Counted from the first letter of the stretch, positions 8,821 through 18,550 are shown. The stretch: 64,000 nt of DNA from Sphingomonas sp. CBMAI 2297 (GCF_029870595.1 NZ_JAPDIR010000008.1:62001-126000), one strand, 5' to 3'. Program-made: numbers and translations. The notes: generated by a model from the sequence alone, not told the origin.

Positions 8821-8879
8821 ACAGTCCAAGGGGCGGCCGGAATAGCAGATTCGGTCGGCCTGCGGGGGAGGGTGGTGTT

Positions 8880-9170
8880 ATGGCCGCGGACAAGTACGTC
8901 ATTCCGTCTCATCTGGATGATCCTGAGCTAATCGGGCTGTGGACGCTGGATGAGTTCCTGGCGATGGTGATTCCATTCGTCTGGGGTATCCTGTCTCAGC
9001 ATATCCTTATCGGCATGTTGCTTGCGGGCGCTGGCTGGTGGGGACTGAAGAAGGCTAAGGCAGGGCGGGCGACCTCCTGGCTGCTGCACATGGCCTATTG
9101 GCATCTTCCGGCCGGCTTCACCGGCATGAAGGCCACGCCACCCTCCTATCTCCGGTTGATGGCGGGTTGA
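8880..9170 (+). CDS. traL: TraL-type pilus assembly protein
   Basis: 96 residues, the normal TraL length. It has the family pattern: a hydrophilic start with HLDDPELIGLWTLDEF, one hydrophobic hairpin (about residues 28-58), then GRATSWLLHMAYWHLP. TraL is a small inner-membrane component (VirB3-like) needed for pilus tip formation. ATG 8880 has a GGGGGAGGG run upstream. It is followed after one base by traE. Confidence 0.85.
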   Translation: MAADKYVIPSHLDDPELIGLWTLDEFLAMVIPFVWGILSQHILIGMLLAGAGWWGLKKAKAGRATSWLLHMAYWHLPAGFTGMKATPPSYLRLMAG

Positions 9171-9171
9171 G

Positions 9172-9738
9172 ATGGAGATTTCCTACACCCACGCCCAAAG
9201 CCAGCGAATCCTCAAACAGCGCAATATGCTGGTGGTCATTGCCGGCATCCTGGGTGCCCTTTGCGCGATCTTGGCGCTCATCACAGCTACTCGCGACCGT
9301 GAGGTGGTCCTTCAGCCAATTCTTGGATCCCCGCTGGTCGTGAACAGCGCCGGCGTGAGCCGAGAATATCTTGAACTGGTGACGCGCGACACGGCCGTGC
9401 TGACGCTCGACCGCAGCCCGGCGAATCTCGAATACTGGATGAAATCGGTCCTCGATATCACCGCGCCTAGCGCGCAGGGGAAGATCCGCGCCGACCTCAT
9501 GAAGATCGTGAACGAACAGCGCGGATCATCGATCGCGCAGTTCTTCACCATCCAGCAGATGGAAATCGACCCGAAGAACCTGTGGTCGACCGTTACGGGC
9601 GATCTCCACACGATCGTCGGCAACAAGGTCGTCGCCAACGAACGTCGAACCTTCCGCTTCGATTGGCAATACTCCGGCCTGTCGCTGAAGCTTGTCGGCT
9701 TCGGAATGGTGACGACCGGCAAGGAAAAGGATCAGTGA
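9172..9738 (+). CDS. traE: TraE-type pilus assembly protein
   Basis: 188 residues, standard TraE length. A short cytoplasmic start and one membrane anchor (about 20-42) precede a periplasmic domain containing VSREYLELVTRDTAVLTLDRSP, characteristic of TraE (VirB5/VirB8-like fold). It contributes to the inner-membrane/periplasmic part of the channel. The stop overlaps the traK start in TGATG, so translation is coupled. Confidence 0.88.
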   Translation: MEISYTHAQSQRILKQRNMLVVIAGILGALCAILALITATRDREVVLQPILGSPLVVNSAGVSREYLELVTRDTAVLTLDRSPANLEYWMKSVLDITAPSAQGKIRADLMKIVNEQRGSSIAQFFTIQQMEIDPKNLWSTVTGDLHTIVGNKVVANERRTFRFDWQYSGLSLKLVGFGMVTTGKEKDQ

Positions 9739-10547
9739 TGTCGGTCTATGCGATCGGCAGCGCCGCAGTCGGCGTTGTCTTCCTCTCCCGCGTCTACTGC
9801 GTGTTGAGCCGTTGCTTGGGCGCCGGGCTGGTGGCGTTGAGCTTCGTCCTGCTCGCCTCGCCGGCATGGGCGGATCAGACCGTCATGGCGGCGGATGGCA
9901 GCCAGGTGGACTGTGCCGCCTCGGCGAAGGATCTCACCAGGATCAGCCTTGTCGAAGACGAATTCGCATCGGTCTCGAAAATTTCGACAGGCAACCCGCA
10001 GGACGACTTCTCGGTCGTGAACGAGCCCGTGCGCGGAGATATCTACCTGTCTGTGCCCGATGGCTTCACCCGTCCGGCGCTCTCCTTCTTCGCCACGAGC
10101 AAGCGCGGCTATGTCTACAAGATCGTCTGCCGGATAGCTGGCGATCAGGCGGTGCAGCTGTTCATCTCGAACCCCGCGATCGCCAAAGCGAAGTCCGACG
10201 AGAATGGCACGCCAGAGGTGGCGGTCGCCGCCAACCCGCAGGAGGCCGCCGTCGAGCTCGTCCAGGCCATGTATTCGAACAGTGTCGCCGACGGCTACCA
10301 AATGCGCCAGCGCACGCTGCGGCCGGTCTACGTTGGCAACCTCAAGGTCCAAATGATCGCTGAATATCGGGGGTCGGCTCTGACCGGGCGGGTGCTGCGC
10401 ATCGAGAACCGCGGCCCTGAACCCATCACGTTGAGCGAGGCGACGGTCGCGCCGACCAGTGCGCTCGCCGTCTCGATCGCCGAGCCGAAGCTCGATCCTG
10501 GGAAGGTCACGACGGCCTATCTCGTCTCACAAACCGGGAGGCAGTGA
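9738..10547 (+). CDS. traK: TraK-type secretin-like protein (VirB9-like)
   Basis: 269 residues from ATG 9738. The N-terminal signal peptide cuts after PAWA near residue 45. The body is beta-rich and ends with ENRGPEPITLSEATV and LVSQT, as in TraK. TraK forms the outer-membrane core ring with TraB and TraV. The start overlaps traE, and traB begins 2 bases after its stop. The leader is longer than usual, so an internal start cannot be excluded. Confidence 0.85.
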   Translation: MSVYAIGSAAVGVVFLSRVYCVLSRCLGAGLVALSFVLLASPAWADQTVMAADGSQVDCAASAKDLTRISLVEDEFASVSKISTGNPQDDFSVVNEPVRGDIYLSVPDGFTRPALSFFATSKRGYVYKIVCRIAGDQAVQLFISNPAIAKAKSDENGTPEVAVAANPQEAAVELVQAMYSNSVADGYQMRQRTLRPVYVGNLKVQMIAEYRGSALTGRVLRIENRGPEPITLSEATVAPTSALAVSIAEPKLDPGKVTTAYLVSQTGRQ

Positions 10548-10548
10548 C

Positions 10549-11889
10549 ATGGCCTGGACCGATTTCCTCAAGCGCAAGCGCGAGCCCCTCGATGGTGGTG
10601 ATGAGAATCCGGAGGGGGTTTCGCCGATCGCGGCCGATCTCTCTGCGAACGAAAGCGTGCGGAAGAAACAGCGGATGCTTCTCGCCGGCGTAGCCGGGGT
10701 CGGGCTCGTTGCATCATCCTTCTGGATCTTCGGGGACGACGACAAATCGAACAGCGCCGACAGCGACGAGACGGCCAAGGTCCAGGTGTCAACCAAGGAC
10801 ATGGTCAACAAGAACCTCAACCAGCAGGAGTGGATGGCGCTCTCTGAGAACCAGATGCAATCGGTCGAGAACCAGCTGAAATCAGTCAACGGCCAGCAGC
10901 AGCGTATGGATCAGCTCTCGCAGCAGATCGAGCTGTTGAAGGGCGAAAACCAAGCTATGCGCGCGGATGGCTCCCGCGTTCTTTCTGCCTACCAGCAAGA
11001 GAATGAAGCGCTGCGTCGGGAAGTTGCCGCCGCTCGCACTGCGCCGCCTCCCGCGCCCGGGCCCAGCGCGATGTACGGACCAGGCGGAACGCAGGCCTAT
11101 CAACGTCCGGATAGCCCAGGCGCCCCTGGTGCCGGTCGCGCGATGCCGATGGCGGCCAGCGCGGAGGTAAAGTTGGTGAGCTTCCAGACGGCCGACACAG
11201 GCAATGCGACCCGTGTGGCAAAGGGAACGACGACGTTCAGCGACAGCATCAACTATTTGCCGCCGAACAGCTTCGCGAGCGCCAAGGTGATCGTTGGGGT
11301 CGATGCAAGCGCGGGGGTGAACAGCCAGACCGATCCGCTGCCGGTGGTGCTGCGCGTCACTGGCCCGGCGCGCTCAGTCTATCAGAACGGTCGGCTCCTC
11401 ACGACGAAGATCGAAGGCTGTCTCGTCAACGGCGCCGCGCGCGGCGAACTTTCGAGCGAGAAGGTCTACGTCAAGCTGCAAAAAATGACCTGCCCCCAGC
11501 CTGGTGGGCGCTACGCGGTCTCGGAGGTGAAAGGCTTCATCGCGTTCGGAGGCAAGACCGGCGTGCGCGGCCGGGTAGTGAGCCGCGAAGGATCACTGGC
11601 GATGCAAGCCTTCCTGGCCGGTCTGGTCAGTGGCGGCGGCAATGCGCTCAACACTGCCTTCAATCAGCCGCTCGCAAGTATCAGCACCGACGGAGAAGGG
11701 GGCCTCAATCGCACGCCGAACTTCGGCAGCGTGGGTTTGCGCGCGCTCGGCGGCGGCGCCGCTGAGTCCGGCAAGGACGTCTCGAAATATCTGATCGAGC
11801 GCGCTGAGCAATATCAACCCGTCATCGAGATGCCGACCGGCATCGACGTGGAAATTGTCTTCTTGGAGGGTGTCTATGTCCGCAACTGA
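10549..11889 (+). CDS. traB: TraB-type channel protein (VirB10-like)
   Basis: 446 residues. A cytoplasmic start, one membrane anchor (about 46-62), a long predicted coiled coil rich in Gln/Glu (about 90-165), a Pro-rich linker, and a C-terminal beta-barrel domain containing GCLVNGAARGELSSEKVYVKL and VKGFIAFGGKTGVRGRVVSR. TraB/VirB10 spans both membranes and gates the channel. It overlaps the following dsbC-like gene by 14 bases. Confidence 0.9.
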   Translation: MAWTDFLKRKREPLDGGDENPEGVSPIAADLSANESVRKKQRMLLAGVAGVGLVASSFWIFGDDDKSNSADSDETAKVQVSTKDMVNKNLNQQEWMALSENQMQSVENQLKSVNGQQQRMDQLSQQIELLKGENQAMRADGSRVLSAYQQENEALRREVAAARTAPPPAPGPSAMYGPGGTQAYQRPDSPGAPGAGRAMPMAASAEVKLVSFQTADTGNATRVAKGTTTFSDSINYLPPNSFASAKVIVGVDASAGVNSQTDPLPVVLRVTGPARSVYQNGRLLTTKIEGCLVNGAARGELSSEKVYVKLQKMTCPQPGGRYAVSEVKGFIAFGGKTGVRGRVVSREGSLAMQAFLAGLVSGGGNALNTAFNQPLASISTDGEGGLNRTPNFGSVGLRALGGGAAESGKDVSKYLIERAEQYQPVIEMPTGIDVEIVFLEGVYVRN

Positions 11890-12754
11890 TCGTTTGCGAA
11901 AGCTCCGCGCGCTCGCGCGTCCAGCCCCAGTCGTGGCGGCGATAGGCGCACTCTGCATCGCCGGAATTGCCCTTGCAGCTGACGTGGCCGGCAAGGACGA
12001 AGCCAAGGTCAGCCTTCTCCTCAAAACGAGGCTTCCCAAGACCCCGCTTACGAAGGTTGACTGCGAGAAGATCGACGGCCTGTGCGAGGTAACGGCCGGC
12101 GCAAATCTCTTCTACGTCAATCATGGTGCGCGATATCTGATCATCGGCCGTGTCTACGATATGGAGACGCGCCAGGACCTGACAGCGGCCCGGCTGCTGG
12201 AAATCAACCCGGATATGCTTGTGGGAGGGGCCGCCAAGGCGAACGCCGTGGCCGCCGAAGGGGGAGAAGCCGACGGGGCGACGACGCCTGTCGGTAAACC
12301 AGGGAAAGTGACCGCGCCGGTGCGGCCGGTTGTTCTGAACCTGTCGGGTCTTCCGTCTGATGGCGCGATCGTCTGGGGCAATCGCACCGCGAAGCAAAGC
12401 GTCACGATCTTCACCGATTTTCGCTGCGGCTATTGCAGGGCGCTGACGAACGTGTTGCGCGGCATGGATGTGAAGGTCGTCGAGCGGCCGATCTCCGTTC
12501 TTGGCAGCCGGGATATCGCGGATCGTGTCTATTGCTCGAAGAATCAGGAGCAGGCGCTGCACGCCGCCTATGCCGGTGAGCCGTTCAAGGGGCCGACGGC
12601 GTGTGACACCAAGGGACTCGACGCCAATGAACGGTTCGCACGCGAGCATGGACTCAACGCGACGCCGATCATCGTTCGAGGCGATGGTGCCGTGCTTGAG
12701 GGGTATCGGCCAAAGGAATTCCTCGAAGCCTGGCTGCGGGGAGGCCAGTCGTGA
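11876..12754 (+). CDS. dsbC: DsbC-family thiol-disulfide isomerase of the transfer operon
   Basis: 292 residues. ATG 11876 is preferred over 11855 because TTGGAGGG lies 6 bases upstream. A signal peptide (about 18-35) is followed by a DsbC-like dimerisation domain (ARYLIIGRVYDM), a linker, then a thioredoxin fold starting FTDFRCGYCRAL with the active-site CGYC. A second Cys pair lies further on. It probably isomerises disulfides in Cys-rich Tra proteins such as TraN, TraU and TraH in the periplasm. It sits between traB and traV, as in other F-type systems of alphaproteobacteria. Confidence 0.85.
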   Translation: MSATDRLRKLRALARPAPVVAAIGALCIAGIALAADVAGKDEAKVSLLLKTRLPKTPLTKVDCEKIDGLCEVTAGANLFYVNHGARYLIIGRVYDMETRQDLTAARLLEINPDMLVGGAAKANAVAAEGGEADGATTPVGKPGKVTAPVRPVVLNLSGLPSDGAIVWGNRTAKQSVTIFTDFRCGYCRALTNVLRGMDVKVVERPISVLGSRDIADRVYCSKNQEQALHAAYAGEPFKGPTACDTKGLDANERFAREHGLNATPIIVRGDGAVLEGYRPKEFLEAWLRGGQS

Positions 12755-13752
12755 AGGCGGTGCGGCTCGATCGGGCACCGTTGCTTCGCGGCTCGACAGC
12801 ACTAGCGGCGCTCAGCCTTCTAGGAGGATGTGCGACCTTCGGCAGCAATGTGAAGGGGAGCTTCTCGTGCGCCGCGCCGGACGGTATCTGCGCACCGTCA
12901 GCTTCGATCGACGACCGGGCGCTGGCCATGATCGCGGAGCAGGGTGCAGTTGGCGACCCCTCGCCAGCGAGCGGGCCGCCCCGCCGCCTCTCGTCAAAGC
13001 CGTCCCGCACAGCGTCGTCCAGTCACGTAATTCCGGTCTCGCCACTCGATGCTCGCCGCACGCAAGAGCGCGTGCTGCGCATCATTTTCCAACCCTATAT
13101 CGATGAGCGTGGTCGGCTCCATGAGGCGAGCGCGATCCATGCGGTGGTCCAGAGCGGAGAGTGGCAGCAGCAGGTGCTGGCCGACGCGACATCGATCCCG
13201 GATCGCAACGCCATCGCGGCTGGCCCGCAACCGGAATCGCTCGCCGATGCCGTAGATCGCGCAGACCTCGCGACGATCGAGGCCGGGGGCATGGATCCCA
13301 ATCTTCCCGATCCTGCGGTCGTCGCCGCGGCGCGCGCTCGGCGCATCGACCCGGTCAAAGCGATCCAGAACGACGTTGCGGCCCGCCTAGCCCCCAAGGC
13401 GGGCCGCACACCAACGCCCATCCCAAGGGAGATCGGCAAGAGGCAAGCGGAGACCCGAAGTGTCGATGGAGCGGCGCAAGCGATCCCAGCCTCTAAGCTG
13501 AAAGTCGACGGTTCGTCGACGCCGCCTGTATCCGACGCCGCCGCCGTACCTGTATCCGCTCCGAAGACGACGGTCGGCGCTGAAGCGCTGTCCCGGATCA
13601 AGGCCTCTCCGGCATTCCACGAACGGGCTGCCCAAGCGGAGAGCGACGCGCGAGCTGCCGGTCAAACCGGCGGCGTTCCTGCAACGAACGTCAAGGCGCA
13701 GCCGACAATCGGCGCGGCGGGTTTCCCTGCCGTGGTGCCGGAGGATAAATGA
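12751..13752 (+). CDS. traV: TraV-type outer-membrane lipoprotein (VirB7-like)
   Basis: 333 residues, starting with GTG or ATG in the overlap with dsbC. A lipobox, LSLLGGCA, places the lipidated Cys near residue 27, followed by the TraV motif SFSCAAPDGICAPS. TraV anchors the TraK/TraB core in the outer membrane. The rest is long, Ala/Pro-rich and of low complexity, unlike the 170-residue F TraV, so the C-terminal half may be an unstructured extension. Confidence 0.82.
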   Translation: MKAVRLDRAPLLRGSTALAALSLLGGCATFGSNVKGSFSCAAPDGICAPSASIDDRALAMIAEQGAVGDPSPASGPPRRLSSKPSRTASSSHVIPVSPLDARRTQERVLRIIFQPYIDERGRLHEASAIHAVVQSGEWQQQVLADATSIPDRNAIAAGPQPESLADAVDRADLATIEAGGMDPNLPDPAVVAAARARRIDPVKAIQNDVAARLAPKAGRTPTPIPREIGKRQAETRSVDGAAQAIPASKLKVDGSSTPPVSDAAAVPVSAPKTTVGAEALSRIKASPAFHERAAQAESDARAAGQTGGVPATNVKAQPTIGAAGFPAVVPEDK

Positions 13753-13753
13753 A

Positions 13754-16345
13754 ATGGCACGCGGCTTTCTGGATGAGCTGTTGTCGGGCATCTTCGGAGA
13801 CACCAAGCGGCCCGACGTGCAGCGTCCGGACCTCTCAATCCCGATGCTGGCGCACTGGCTGCCTTATCGCAGCTATGATCCCAAGACGGGAATCTTCTAT
13901 AACAGCGCGTCACGGGGTTTCGTCATCGAAGCCGCGCCACTCGTGGGAGCCGACGAGCGCACCGGCGAGATCCTGTCGCAATTTATGTCCGAAGGCGTCC
14001 CGGCGCCTGGATGTCTTCAAATCCATCAATGGATGTCGCCGCGCATAGGAGAGCGCCTGTCCAAGTGGTATGTCCCGCGCTACTCGGCGCGCGGCGTCTA
14101 TGAACGGATGGCAAAGCATCGGGTCGATTTTCTCACGGATGGCGTCTGGGAATCGCTCTCGGCCGATGCACCCTTCTGCCTGCGCAATCACCGCGTCGCG
14201 ATCTCCTATTCAACCCCGGAATCATCCTCCATAACGGTCGAACAGATCGTCTCGCTGATGGACGGGCTGATTTCCGCGCTCCAGTCGGTGAACGTCGCGG
14301 CGCGCAGGATGGATCCCGTAGCCCTTATCGGGTGGATCGACGACATTACTTCTCCAACGACAGCGGCCGGCGAGGACGCCGTCAGCTACAACCCCCTCGA
14401 TCCCATCGCCGATCAGGCAATCCGCCGAGACATCGAACTGCATATCGAGCCGGACCGGATGCTGCTGCGGACCGAGCGCTTTCGGCCGACGGGCAAGACG
14501 TTGAAGGGCGCGCCGGAGATCGGTGAGATTTATCCGGACGTGTTCGACGTGCGCTCCTTCTCGGTGCGCAATCTCCCGAGCCGTTGGGCGCCGTGGGATG
14601 TGACGCGGCTGATCGGCGACATGTTCACCGACAAGCTGCGCATGCCCTGTCCGGTCGCGACCAATCTTTGCATCGAGTTTCCCGACCAGCAGGCCTCAAC
14701 CAACAAGGCCAGCTACAAGTTCATGCGCACCACCAGCCTGGCCGATTCCAAGTCGTCGCGATTTCTGCCTCAACTCCGCGAACAGTCGCAGGAATGGCGC
14801 TACGTCAACGAGGAAATTCGACAAGGCCGCAAGCTCGTGCGCGTATTCTTCAGCGCCACGTCATTCTCGCCCAAAGGGCAGGGCGACAGCAACGAGCGCG
14901 TCCTGAAATCGATCTACCGAGCCGCAGGCTGGGACCTGCTCGATGATCGATATCTCCAAGTCATGGGTCTGCTTTGCGCGATGCCGATGACGATGGCGAA
15001 TGGTCTGTCGAAAGATCTTGAACGCATGAAGCGGATGCGCACCCTGCTCACGACGACGGCCGCCAATCTTGCGCCGCTGCAGGGCGAGTATCTCGGCGGA
15101 ACCATACCGCATTTGCTACTCATCGGCCGCCGCGGCCAGCCCTTCTTCTGGAGCCCATTCGAAAACAGCGCGGGCAACCACAACGTCGCGGTGTTCGGCA
15201 AGTCGGGATCCGGCAAGTCGGTGGCGTTGCAGGAGCTTTGCGGCTCATTGTGCGGCGCCGGGGCGCGCGTGGTAGTGATCGACGACGGACGGTCGTTCGA
15301 GCATTCGGCGAAGTTGCAAGGCGGCGCTTTTGTCGAGTTCACCATGAGCTCGGGCTTCTGCCTGAATCCGTTTTCAATGATCGACGAAACGCAGGCTGTC
15401 GAAGACGAGGATTATCTTCTCGACTGCATGGCGATGCTGAAAGCGATCATCAACCAGATGTCGCGGCATATAAATCTACTCGACGATACGGAACGTGGCC
15501 TGATCGACGGAGCGGTGAATCAGGTCTGGGAAGCGCACGGAAGCCGTGGCTCGATCGATCTGGTAATCGAGGCGCTCGAGGCGACAGGGAACGGGCTCGC
15601 GGTCAATCTCGCGATCGCGATGCGACCCTTCTCATCCGGCGGAACTTATGGCCGCTTTTTCCAGGGAGAGGTTTCGTTCGAGCTTAAATCTCAGCTCACC
15701 GTCTTCGAATTATCCGACCTGTCCGCGCGTGAGGAACTGCGCAGCGTTGTCCTCACGGCGATCATGTTCATGTCGCAGCAGATGATGCGCAAGCTCGATC
15801 GCTCGATTCCAAAGGCGCTGCTTCTCGATGAAGCGTGGCAAATGCTCCGTGGGGGTGCGATGGCCGATTTCATCGAGACCTATGCGCGCACATGCCGGAA
15901 ATATGGCGCCTCCCTCGTCACGGCGACGCAGTCGCTGAACGACTACTACAAATCGGCCGGTTCGATAGCCGCGCTCGAAAACTCCGACTGGTTCGTGATC
16001 CTTCAGCAGAAACCGGAGACAATCGCGGACTTCAAGAAGCACGATCGTTTCGAAATGGACGATTATACGGACGCCCTGCTTCGTTCACTGAAGCGTAACG
16101 GCTTCGAATATTCCGACATCATGATCAAAGGGCCTGATACCTTGGCTGTTGGCCGTCTGGTGCTGGATCCTTATTCGGCGACCCTCTTCTCTTCGAGCCC
16201 CAAAACCTTCGCCGCGATCGACGCGCTCATCGCGGAAGGTTTGAGCATCGATGAGGCGATCGAGCGGATCGCCTTCCCCGACAATCCTGAAAAATGGGTG
16301 AGCAGCCTCGTCCCGGCGGACGAGGCTGCCATCGCGGCGGAGTAG
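13754..16345 (+). CDS. traC: TraC-type secretion ATPase (VirB4-like)
   Basis: 863 residues, full length. The N-terminal TraC domain is followed by a P-loop GKSGSGKS at about residues 482-490 and a Walker B LLLDEAW at about 689-695. A further conserved block, TATQSLNDYY, follows. VirB4-type ATPases drive pilus assembly and substrate transfer at the inner membrane. It begins one base after traV ends. No frameshift or key-residue loss is visible. Confidence 0.93.
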   Translation: MARGFLDELLSGIFGDTKRPDVQRPDLSIPMLAHWLPYRSYDPKTGIFYNSASRGFVIEAAPLVGADERTGEILSQFMSEGVPAPGCLQIHQWMSPRIGERLSKWYVPRYSARGVYERMAKHRVDFLTDGVWESLSADAPFCLRNHRVAISYSTPESSSITVEQIVSLMDGLISALQSVNVAARRMDPVALIGWIDDITSPTTAAGEDAVSYNPLDPIADQAIRRDIELHIEPDRMLLRTERFRPTGKTLKGAPEIGEIYPDVFDVRSFSVRNLPSRWAPWDVTRLIGDMFTDKLRMPCPVATNLCIEFPDQQASTNKASYKFMRTTSLADSKSSRFLPQLREQSQEWRYVNEEIRQGRKLVRVFFSATSFSPKGQGDSNERVLKSIYRAAGWDLLDDRYLQVMGLLCAMPMTMANGLSKDLERMKRMRTLLTTTAANLAPLQGEYLGGTIPHLLLIGRRGQPFFWSPFENSAGNHNVAVFGKSGSGKSVALQELCGSLCGAGARVVVIDDGRSFEHSAKLQGGAFVEFTMSSGFCLNPFSMIDETQAVEDEDYLLDCMAMLKAIINQMSRHINLLDDTERGLIDGAVNQVWEAHGSRGSIDLVIEALEATGNGLAVNLAIAMRPFSSGGTYGRFFQGEVSFELKSQLTVFELSDLSAREELRSVVLTAIMFMSQQMMRKLDRSIPKALLLDEAWQMLRGGAMADFIETYARTCRKYGASLVTATQSLNDYYKSAGSIAALENSDWFVILQQKPETIADFKKHDRFEMDDYTDALLRSLKRNGFEYSDIMIKGPDTLAVGRLVLDPYSATLFSSSPKTFAAIDALIAEGLSIDEAIERIAFPDNPEKWVSSLVPADEAAIAAE

Positions 16346-16350
16346 CGACG

Positions 16351-16710
16351 ATGGCAGCACGCCCGGACAGCGGAACACATCGACGGATCGTTGGCTTCAC
16401 CCGGCGCGAATGGCAGAGCACGCTCTATTTCCTGCTGCATGGTCTCGGGTTCCTGGCTTCCACGTTGCTGATCACCTGGGGGCTGTTCTGCCTCTTCTTC
16501 CTCGCGATCGGCGGCTTCTCGTTCGATGGCTTCGTCCACCAGCTGAACAATTTCACGACGCGCTACGTCGCCGCCGATCCGGCTCGGACCGGCGCTTTCC
16601 TTAACATGTTCGCGATTGCGCACATGATCCTGTCCACCGCCGTCATCGCCTTTCGCGCCGATCGCATCCTGCCTCCGCGCGATGAAGAGGGAGCCTCGCG
16701 TCATGGCTGA
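16351..16710 (+). CDS. Small membrane protein of the tra operon
   Basis: 119 residues, starting 5 bases after traC. Two hydrophobic segments (about 28-52 and 82-102) flank a short periplasmic loop. Not recognised by name, but its position between traC and trbI, its overlap with trbI and its tidy start mark it as part of the transfer operon. Confidence 0.7.
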   Translation: MAARPDSGTHRRIVGFTRREWQSTLYFLLHGLGFLASTLLITWGLFCLFFLAIGGFSFDGFVHQLNNFTTRYVAADPARTGAFLNMFAIAHMILSTAVIAFRADRILPPRDEEGASRHG

Positions 16711-17380
16711 ACAACCTCAACTCGACTTTCCCGTTCCACCCTCTGCGCCTGACGTTCGTGAAGCGAAGCGCAAGATCGGGTTCGGCGGGTTCACTCGCGG
16801 CCAGATCTTTCTCGGGCTGGTGCTGGTTGCGACCATCGTCTGGGGGATGTGGGTGACCCGCGCACTAACCCAGTCGAAACAGGAACATATCGTCTCAGCG
16901 CGACTTTCGTCGCTGGTGGGCGACTATGTCGAAGCCCAGCGCTACTCGGGTTCGCCGCCCGATCGCGTGCGGGCCGAGATGCAGGCGTTCATGTCATCGC
17001 TCGACACCGAGCTGCAGCGTCGTAGCCAAAGCGGTCAGATTGTCCTTGTTGGTGAAGCGGTGCTCACCAAGAACGTGCCGGATATCACCGATAGCCTGAA
17101 GAAGGCCGTCTTCGCTGCCGGAGTGCCCGAGCCCAAACGCCTTTCGGTCGAAGAGTTGCAGCGGATGCAGGAGCTGGCAGCAGCGCAGTCCGCAGTGGCA
17201 GCATCGCGAGCAGCACCACTGGCGACGCCGGGCGCCGCTGTCGATCCCATGGCTGGTGTAGCGGGCATCGGGCCGCTGGCACCGGTGGCGCCCAATGCAC
17301 CGTCGCAGCGGGTTCCCGCGCAAGTGTCCGGCGCATCGGTCTCGACCTTCGGAGGTCCCGATGGCAACGGCGGCCAATGA
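16703..17380 (+). CDS. trbI: F-type TrbI protein
   Basis: 225 residues from ATG 16703 (an alternative ATG at 16682 lacks an RBS). It has a hydrophilic start, one membrane segment (about 36-52), then a periplasmic domain with VGEAVLTKNVPDITDSLKKAV, the TrbI core motif, and a Pro/Ala-rich tail. TrbI affects pilus extension and retraction in F. It overlaps the S26 peptidase gene by 20 bases. Confidence 0.82.
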   Translation: MAEQPQLDFPVPPSAPDVREAKRKIGFGGFTRGQIFLGLVLVATIVWGMWVTRALTQSKQEHIVSARLSSLVGDYVEAQRYSGSPPDRVRAEMQAFMSSLDTELQRRSQSGQIVLVGEAVLTKNVPDITDSLKKAVFAAGVPEPKRLSVEELQRMQELAAAQSAVAASRAAPLATPGAAVDPMAGVAGIGPLAPVAPNAPSQRVPAQVSGASVSTFGGPDGNGGQ

Positions 17381-17897
17381 AATCGAGCCCCTGCGCTGGC
17401 GGCCGCGGAAGCGTTTATGGGGGGCGCTGGCGGCAGCTGTAATCGGCACCGTCGTGTTTGGTGCGATCAGCGGATGGCGCGACGACCACGTCCTTCTCGT
17501 AAATGTAACGGACTCGCTGCCGAACTGGGCGTTTCTCATCCACCGCAAGCAGGTCCCGGCGCGGGGACAGTTCGTCTTCTTCGATCCGCCCCACACCAAT
17601 CTCGTGCGCCGGCATTTCGGTGCCAAGCCGCAGATGTTCGGTAAAATCGTCTATGGCATGCCGGGCGACGTCGTCGCACACAACGGTTCGGTCGTGACGA
17701 TCAACGGCAAACCCGTCGGTCGCATGAAGCCGCAGACCAGGGATGGCGAGCCGCTCACGGTAGGCGCCGTCGGCGCTATCCCTGCGGGTTGCTATTATGT
17801 CGGCTCGCCCCACCCCGATGGCTTCGACAGCCGGTACGCCGACATTGGCTTCGTCTGCGCGCGCCAGATCATTGGCATTGGGAAGGCTATCCTATGA
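17361..17897 (+). CDS. S26-family signal peptidase of the conjugation system (TraF/TrhF-like)
   Basis: 178 residues. One N-terminal membrane anchor (about 19-37), then VTDSLPNWAFLI with the likely nucleophile Ser, and GKIVYGMPGDVV with the likely general-base Lys, the Ser-Lys dyad of S26 enzymes. The end, GYVG-like and FDSRYADIGFV, matches box E of the family. In RP4 and IncH systems such a peptidase matures and cyclises the pilin; here it may process TraA. The RBS is GGAGG 8 bases before ATG 17361. Confidence 0.85.
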   Translation: MATAANEIEPLRWRPRKRLWGALAAAVIGTVVFGAISGWRDDHVLLVNVTDSLPNWAFLIHRKQVPARGQFVFFDPPHTNLVRRHFGAKPQMFGKIVYGMPGDVVAHNGSVVTINGKPVGRMKPQTRDGEPLTVGAVGAIPAGCYYVGSPHPDGFDSRYADIGFVCARQIIGIGKAIL

Positions 17898-18550
17898 AGC
17901 AGATTCTTGCTGGTGTGGCGGCGGCCGCCATCCTTATCACGGGGGTCGCTTTCGGCATTCCGGTCCGCACCGAGGCGCGTGACTATGGCCAGACCGGTCA
18001 GGCCTTTCCTGTGATCGAGCCGGACCTGCTGGCGACGATCGAGACCAGGCTGAAGCGCGCGGAAGCGAGCGGCGAGCTCGCGCGAACCAACGAGATGTTC
18101 GTCAAGCGTGCCGAAGCCAAGGTGCGGCGGCCGACGCCTGTCGGCGGGATCACACCAGCGCGCGAGGCGCGGGAATGGGATTTCGATCCCACCGTCCAGG
18201 TCGAACATGATGTTCGCGACCAGAAGGGCAACCTCATCGCGGCGGCCGGACACCGGATCAATCCACTCGATTTCGTTGCGATCCGACAGGACCTCGTATT
18301 CATCGACGGGGATGACGTCGCTCAGATTGCTTGGGCGACGGCCCGGTACACTGACCTCAACGCCAAGATCATTTTCGTGAGCGGATCGCCGATTGCAGCG
18401 ATGACAAGCCGAAAACGGCGCTTCTACTTCGATCAGGAGGGCAAGCTCAGCGCGCGATTCAAGATCGAGCATACACCCGCCGTCGTTCACCAGACTGGCC
18501 GCGTCATGCGCGTTTCTGAGCACGTGTTGCGTAAAGGGAGGCCAGGCTGA
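17894..18550 (+). CDS. traW: TraW-type periplasmic protein
   Basis: 218 residues with an N-terminal signal peptide. It then has the TraW signature: GQTFPV-like GQAFPVIEPDLL, REWDFDPTV and NPLDFV, and FIDGDDVAQIAWA. TraW acts with TrbC and TraU in pilus assembly in the periplasm. Its ATG overlaps the stop of the peptidase gene (ATGA), and its stop touches the next gene. Confidence 0.88.
   Translation: MKQILAGVAAAAILITGVAFGIPVRTEARDYGQTGQAFPVIEPDLLATIETRLKRAEASGELARTNEMFVKRAEAKVRRPTPVGGITPAREAREWDFDPTVQVEHDVRDQKGNLIAAAGHRINPLDFVAIRQDLVFIDGDDVAQIAWATARYTDLNAKIIFVSGSPIAAMTSRKRRFYFDQEGKLSARFKIEHTPAVVHQTGRVMRVSEHVLRKGRPG

Noticed and set aside
7654..8829. The full 391-codon minus-strand frame
   Set aside because: Only the part after ATG 8118 looks coding; upstream it is Arg/Asp-rich sequence through the GC hairpins and antisense to traA.
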